A stretch of DNA of 26,025 bases. Source: Oscillospiraceae bacterium. Its GTDB lineage: Bacteria > Bacillota > Clostridia > Oscillospirales > Oscillospiraceae. Each line of letters opens with the position of its first letter. The stretch's first letter is position 1. The translations under genes were made by a program, and so were the position numbers. The DNA is taken from contig JAEDIN010000018.1 of NCBI GenBank assembly GCA_016292445.1, positions 1 to 26,025 of the forward strand, written 5' to 3'. Shown in pieces: positions 22,961 to 26,025 of the stretch. Below the pieces are notes generated by a model. It did no database searches. It saw only the letters and a program-made list of their open reading frames with translations, and was not told the DNA's origin.

Positions 22961-22999
22961 ATCACTTCCTTATGAGGCGTCAGCATAGACCGCAGTTTA

Positions 23000-24310
23000 T
23001 TATTTGAATACAAGCCCGTTTTTCTCGGAGCTTTTGAGAAGTATGACCGCCGCAGCCAGCACCAGCAGCTCGTAAATTCCGAAGGTGTGCCACACCGCCT
23101 CCGCGCCGAACACCATCGGCAGCAGGATAATTACCGCAATGTTGAAAACAAAGCTGCGCAGAATATTCATTATTATTGCCTGTTTGCTGCGCTTTGTCGA
23201 GTACAGATACGCAGAAATAATAGTGTTCAGTGCCATTATCGAGAAGCCCCATGCATACTTGGGCATACTCAAAACCGTGTAGTCGAGCGTAGCCTTATCC
23301 GCGCCGAACATCTTGCATACCGGACCGCCGACATAAAACAGCAGTATGTAGATAAGCACGCTGCCGATGAAGTTTATTAAAAGTCCCGCTCTGAAATAAT
23401 ACTTGAGATCACGCTCGTTCTTCGCGCCGTAGCACTGTCCGAACATGGGCTGAAGTCCCTCGGCTGTGCCGAAGAAGATGGCGACCGAGAACGATGCTAC
23501 ATAGCCGATAATGGAAAAGGCGTTTACCCCGATATCGCCTACTCTTGCCAGCAGGACATAGTTCGTTGCGATTATCGCCGTCGGTGTTGCGAGCTGCGCA
23601 ATGCACTCCGGCAGACCTCTGACAGCTATCTTCTTGTACAGCGATGCGTCCGGCTCAAAGCCGCTTATGCGCAGGCTGCCGCGTTTTGTTGCGAAGTGGA
23701 TAAGAACGACAAGCAGAGTAATCGTTTGTGAAGCACCGGTAGCGATGGCTGCACCCTTCAGCCCCATTTCAAACGGGAATATAAGCAGCCAGTCGCCGAA
23801 AACGTTGCACACCGTGCCGATAATGACCGCTGCCGATACGAGCACCGGCGAACCGTCGTTGCGGCAAAAGCCCTGCATTGAGGTAGAAAGACCCGAGGGA
23901 ATTATAAACACCGAGTACCAGAATACATAGTCATATACATAGCCGAAAAATGTCTCATTTGCGCCGAGCAGCACGCAAAGCTTATCGGCAAACACCGTTC
24001 CGACAAGGCACAAAACGACAGCAGCACAGACGGTTGCCGAAATTGCGTGCATAAACGCCTGATTTGCGCCTTTGGTGTCTCCTCTGCCGAGGCGAATGGC
24101 GACAACGGTAACACCGCCTATCGTGGTCAGCATGAAAATTGAACCCACGACCATGACAAAGGGAAACGCTATATTAACCGCGCCGAGGGCATTCGTGCCG
24201 ACGCCGTGGCCGACGAAGATGCCGTCGATTATCGTGAACAGAAAATAGCTCACGCAGCTCAACACCGTCGGGATTACATATTTACATAGGTTTTTGCTTC
24301 TCTGTGACAT
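23000..24310 (-). CDS. MATE family multidrug/cation exporter
   Basis: A 436-residue protein with about twelve membrane segments, the size and layout of MATE (MepA/DinF-like) exporters that use a sodium or proton gradient to expel cationic compounds. Early residues IDGIFVGHGVGTNALGAVNIAFP are the typical first-repeat motif, and the second repeat starts near residue 230 (GLPECIAQLATP). The ATG at 24310 has GGAG six bases upstream; a longer frame to 24403 overlaps rsmE and is rejected. It is co-transcribed with rsmE (two-base gap). The substrate is unknown. Confidence 0.92.
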   Translation of the reverse strand: MSQRSKNLCKYVIPTVLSCVSYFLFTIIDGIFVGHGVGTNALGAVNIAFPFVMVVGSIFMLTTIGGVTVVAIRLGRGDTKGANQAFMHAISATVCAAVVLCLVGTVFADKLCVLLGANETFFGYVYDYVFWYSVFIIPSGLSTSMQGFCRNDGSPVLVSAAVIIGTVCNVFGDWLLIFPFEMGLKGAAIATGASQTITLLVVLIHFATKRGSLRISGFEPDASLYKKIAVRGLPECIAQLATPTAIIATNYVLLARVGDIGVNAFSIIGYVASFSVAIFFGTAEGLQPMFGQCYGAKNERDLKYYFRAGLLINFIGSVLIYILLFYVGGPVCKMFGADKATLDYTVLSMPKYAWGFSIMALNTIISAYLYSTKRSKQAIIMNILRSFVFNIAVIILLPMVFGAEAVWHTFGIYELLVLAAAVILLKSSEKNGLVFK

Positions 24311-24312
24311 TT

Positions 24313-25044
24313 TCACTCCAGATTTCCGCTTGCAAACATCAGTGCCGTCAACGCGACAACAGGCGCGGTTTCGCACCTCAAAATTCTCGCTCCCATTGAG
24401 CAAATATGCGCTCCCACCATCCGTGCCGACTCTGCCTCGGCTACCTCAAAGCCGCCCTCGGGGCCGGTTATTATTGCTGCGGAAGTAAGTGCTTTCGAAT
24501 TTTTGACAGCTTCGGACAAAGCCTCGCGCTCTCCGGTTTCGTACATAAACAGCACGCTGTCGCACTCGGCGGCATAGCTCAGCGCCCTGTTATAATCGGG
24601 CATCCACGAAACGGTGGGTATTATTCCCCTGCCGGACTGCTTTGCCGCTTCCTCGGATATTCTGTTCCAGCGTTCGAGCTTTTTTAAAACGCCGTCGCTG
24701 CGCTGGATGACACGCTCCGAGTCGAAAAAGACTATCTCCGATGCTCCGGTTTCCACGGATTTCTGTATTATATAATCGGTCTTGTCTCCCTTGGGCAGAC
24801 CGCAGCATACGCGCACCTTTATGCTCGGTTCGCCGGGACACGGTACGATCTCGTGTATTTCGACCTCTGCTTCGTCTCTGTCCGAGTGCAGCAAGCTGCA
24901 TCTGTAATCCGTTCCCCTGCCGTCGCAGATCGTTAACGCCTCGCCGGGCCTGAGACGCAGCACGCGGATATGTTCGGCATCCCGCCCGCTTATTATCGCG
25001 GTTTTTCCGAAGCTTTCGGTATCGTTTACAAAAAATCTCGGCAT
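24313..25044 (-). CDS. rsmE: 16S rRNA (uracil-1498-N3)-methyltransferase RsmE
   Basis: A 243-residue SPOUT-family methyltransferase that methylates U1498 in the ribosomal decoding region using SAM. An N-terminal PUA-like domain (about 1-70) precedes the SPOUT domain with LPKGDKTDYIIQKSVETGA near 94, EEAAKQSGR near 132, ITGPEGGF near 193 and MGARILRCETAPV near 217, where most homologues have Thr in place of this Cys. AGAGG lies seven bases before the ATG. It has its own promoter and is first of two genes, followed by the MATE exporter. Confidence 0.95.
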   Translation of the reverse strand: MPRFFVNDTESFGKTAIISGRDAEHIRVLRLRPGEALTICDGRGTDYRCSLLHSDRDEAEVEIHEIVPCPGEPSIKVRVCCGLPKGDKTDYIIQKSVETGASEIVFFDSERVIQRSDGVLKKLERWNRISEEAAKQSGRGIIPTVSWMPDYNRALSYAAECDSVLFMYETGEREALSEAVKNSKALTSAAIITGPEGGFEVAEAESARMVGAHICSMGARILRCETAPVVALTALMFASGNLE

Positions 25045-25075
25045 ATCTATACCTCTTTTAATATTCGGTTTGCTT

Positions 25076-25104
25076 ATTATCGCATATTAGTCACTCAAAT
25101 GCAA
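25076..25104 (-). promoter_or_regulatory. SigA-type promoter of rsmE-MATE
   Basis: On the - strand TTGCAT (25099-25104), 17 bases and GATAAT (25076-25081), about 30 bases before the rsmE start. It lies back to back with the -10 box TATAAT (25114-25119) of the small + strand gene. Confidence 0.7.
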
Positions 25105-25135
25105 GCACGGGCATATAATGTTTCGGGTGAATGCT

Positions 25136-25309
25136 ATGGACGAAAACTTGAGCCTTGAGGGCTTTGAATCGGTGTGGCAGCGTGTTACCGAACGCATTGA
25201 CGAAACCGAGCCGGTCAATACGCTCGGGCAAAAGGCGCATGAACAGGCCGTTTGCCTCGTAAAACACAATGATTCAAGCTGCGCCGTGCGATTTATTCCT
25301 AAATTTTGA
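25136..25309 (+). CDS. Small hypothetical protein, 57 residues
   Basis: Not recognised as a family member. It is a soluble, acidic peptide starting MDENLSLEGFESVWQRV, with an amphipathic FESVWQRVTERI helix and two cysteines in the second half. The ATG follows GGGTGA at five-base spacing, and a consensus TATAAT lies at 25114-25119 although the -35 region is weak. A proper terminator follows at 25321. The complete small transcription unit argues that it is a real gene. It could also be the remnant of a longer protein, since FExVWxRV recalls the start of some clostridial ferritin-like proteins; that is a weak impression only. Confidence 0.5.
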   Translation: MDENLSLEGFESVWQRVTERIDETEPVNTLGQKAHEQAVCLVKHNDSSCAVRFIPKF

Positions 25310-25320
25310 ACACATTAATT

Positions 25321-25350
25321 ATCGGTGTGGATTACCATGCCGATTTTTAT
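25321..25350 (+). terminator. Terminator of the small 57-residue gene
   Basis: A 10-bp stem (25321-25330 with 25335-25344) includes two G-U pairs and an ATTA loop and is followed by a long T-rich tract. Confidence 0.75.
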
Positions 25351-25359
25351 TTTTTCTTT

Positions 25360-25388
25360 TTGACAGTTGTACATATTTGTGTTAAAAT
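25360..25388 (+). promoter_or_regulatory. Distal promoter of the 86-residue gene
   Basis: A perfect TTGACA (25360-25365), 17 bases and TAAAAT (25383-25388). It gives a leader of about 120 bases before the start codon at 25518. Confidence 0.8.
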
Positions 25389-25431
25389 GCTCTTGTCACA
25401 TAAGTTGTTTGTCTAAATGTCAATATAGATG

Positions 25432-25461
25432 TTTACAAAATAGGGCTTTATGTGGTATAGT
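25432..25461 (+). promoter_or_regulatory. Proximal promoter of the 86-residue gene
   Basis: TTTACA (25432-25437), 18 bases and TATAGT (25456-25461) with TGTGG just before the -10. It gives a leader of about 50 bases. Confidence 0.7.
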
Positions 25462-25517
25462 TTATACATAACAAATTTTAAACATTTGATAATACAAATA
25501 GGGAGGAATATTTTAGA

Positions 25518-25778
25518 ATGTGCATTAAAACTGTTAAGTCCATCGGTCTCGGTGCTTCCGTCGAGCTGCTTAAGGACCACATCCGCGACCTCGATATGGG
25601 CAAGATGCTCGCAGTCGCAGGCGGCGTACTCGAGGCTGACCCCAAAGCTCTCCTCAAGAAGTTCGATCTTCGCGACGAGGATGTTCAGTTTGCAGTTAAG
25701 AAGAAGCTCAACCTCGTTCTTGACTTTATGCAGTGGCCGTTCATCTTTGTTACCGGCAAGCAGCCCTGGACCTACTGA
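25518..25778 (+). CDS. Small orphan protein of unknown family, 86 residues
   Basis: I do not recognise the family. The protein begins MCIKTVKSIGLGASVELL and is mostly helical and charged in the middle (KALLKKFDLRDEDVQFAVKK). It ends with a hydrophobic aromatic patch (LDFMQWPFIFV) and the tail GKQPWTY. No signal peptide or clear membrane helix is seen. GGGAGG lies about 11 bases before the ATG. Two good promoters upstream, a 16-bp terminator just downstream, and strong preference for C-ending codons (CTC, GAC, ATC, AAG for Lys) all suggest a strongly expressed single gene. It does not look like a leader-core peptide precursor, and no processing enzyme is nearby. Confidence 0.75.
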   Translation: MCIKTVKSIGLGASVELLKDHIRDLDMGKMLAVAGGVLEADPKALLKKFDLRDEDVQFAVKKKLNLVLDFMQWPFIFVTGKQPWTY

Positions 25779-25791
25779 TTTAAGTACCCAT

Positions 25792-25829
25792 AAAAAGAGA
25801 GAGCATCAGTTCGGATGCTCTCTCTTTTT
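25792..25829 (+). terminator. Terminator of the 86-residue gene
   Basis: A perfect 16-bp stem (25792-25807 with 25814-25829) has a six-base loop and ends in T5CTT. It is one of the strongest terminators in the window. Confidence 0.92.
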
Positions 25830-25859
25830 CTTATCCCTTTCTATACCTTCAAAGGGCCT

Positions 25860-26025
25860 GCTTAATGCTCACGAATGAACTAAAAAGGCAAGGCAACAGC
25901 AGGGTAGCCCGAGGGGTAACGAAGTGTCGGTGCGGAAGTGAATGACATGCCGGGGGCATGTCAGAGCCGTACCGTGACCGAGCCGCAGCGAGAAAGGCTC
26001 CACTCGAATTGGATAAACAGTCATC
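25860..26025 (+). ncRNA. Structured RNA, possibly the 5' part of a group II intron (cut by the window end)
   Basis: This stretch has no open frame with a start signal and is rich in short G/C helices with purine loops. Visible pieces are GGGTAGCCCGAGGGGTAACG (about 25900-25920), GCGGAAGTGAATGACATGCC (25933-25952) and a perfect hairpin GACATGCC/GGCATGTC (25944-25962). The wording AGGCAAGGCAAC and GGAAGTGAATGA resembles domain I of bacterial group II introns as I remember them. The 5' boundary would lie near 25860-25875, shortly after a terminator and a small CCCTTT/AAAGGG hairpin. The reverse transcriptase and the 3' end would be outside the window. Confidence 0.45.

Noticed and set aside
22819..23007. 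A 62-codon + strand frame in the gap between tetR and the MATE gene
   Set aside because: It begins at the edge of a terminator stem and has no ribosome binding site; the structure there is oriented to the - strand.
1..26025. CRISPR arrays, tRNA or rRNA genes, insertion sequences
   Set aside because: No regularly spaced repeats, no cloverleaf with T-arm signature, no rRNA stretches and no transposase frames were found by reading both strands.

Overview
The window looks like a chromosomal segment of a low-to-mid GC Firmicute, most likely a gut clostridium of the Ruminococcaceae/Oscillospiraceae type. The reasons are strong GGAGG-type ribosome binding sites, a ThiI without a rhodanese domain, a DnaD/DnaI-like primosome pair, an mreC-mreD-PBP2 block near an mgsA-like gene, and many T-tailed hairpin terminators. 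The taxon is inferred from gene content only.

Layout. 1-2300: a DUF1232 membrane protein (-), then an EamA transporter and a YhhN-family membrane protein (+) that share a terminator with cinA. 2291-4731: thiI-cinA (-), translationally coupled. 4732-5286: a 555-base stretch without a protein gene of normal size. It holds the thiI promoter, a bidirectional hairpin, and what appears to be an unannotated structured RNA on the + strand ending in a strong terminator. 5287-10484: mgsA-like, hisS, aspS and comM (all -). 10569-16759: U32 peptidase-like hydroxylase, maf, mreC, mreD and PBP2 (-), a tightly packed cell-shape operon. A divergent promoter pair with overlapping -35 boxes starts this operon and the + strand operon dnaD-like, dnaC-like, DUF2804, SCP2-like (16889-20237). 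20443-22724: an AT-richer accessory module of TetR regulator, ABC ATPase and ABC permease (-), with a visible operator. 23000-25044: rsmE followed by a MATE exporter (-). 25114-25829: two small + strand transcription units, each with its own terminator. The second encodes an 86-residue protein of unknown family behind two good promoters. 25860-26025: a protein-free stretch with structured-RNA character, possibly the 5' part of a group II intron cut by the window edge.

Most of the window is housekeeping: translation (aspS, hisS, thiI, rsmE, U32), cell-wall elongation (mreC, mreD, PBP2), replication initiation (DnaD/DnaC-like) and nucleotide sanitation (maf, cinA). The parts most worth a second look are the structured RNA at 4970-5288, the MgsA homologue that lacks the catalytic aspartate, the orphan 86-residue protein, and the lipid-binding-like pair DUF2804/SCP2 fused to a primosome operon.
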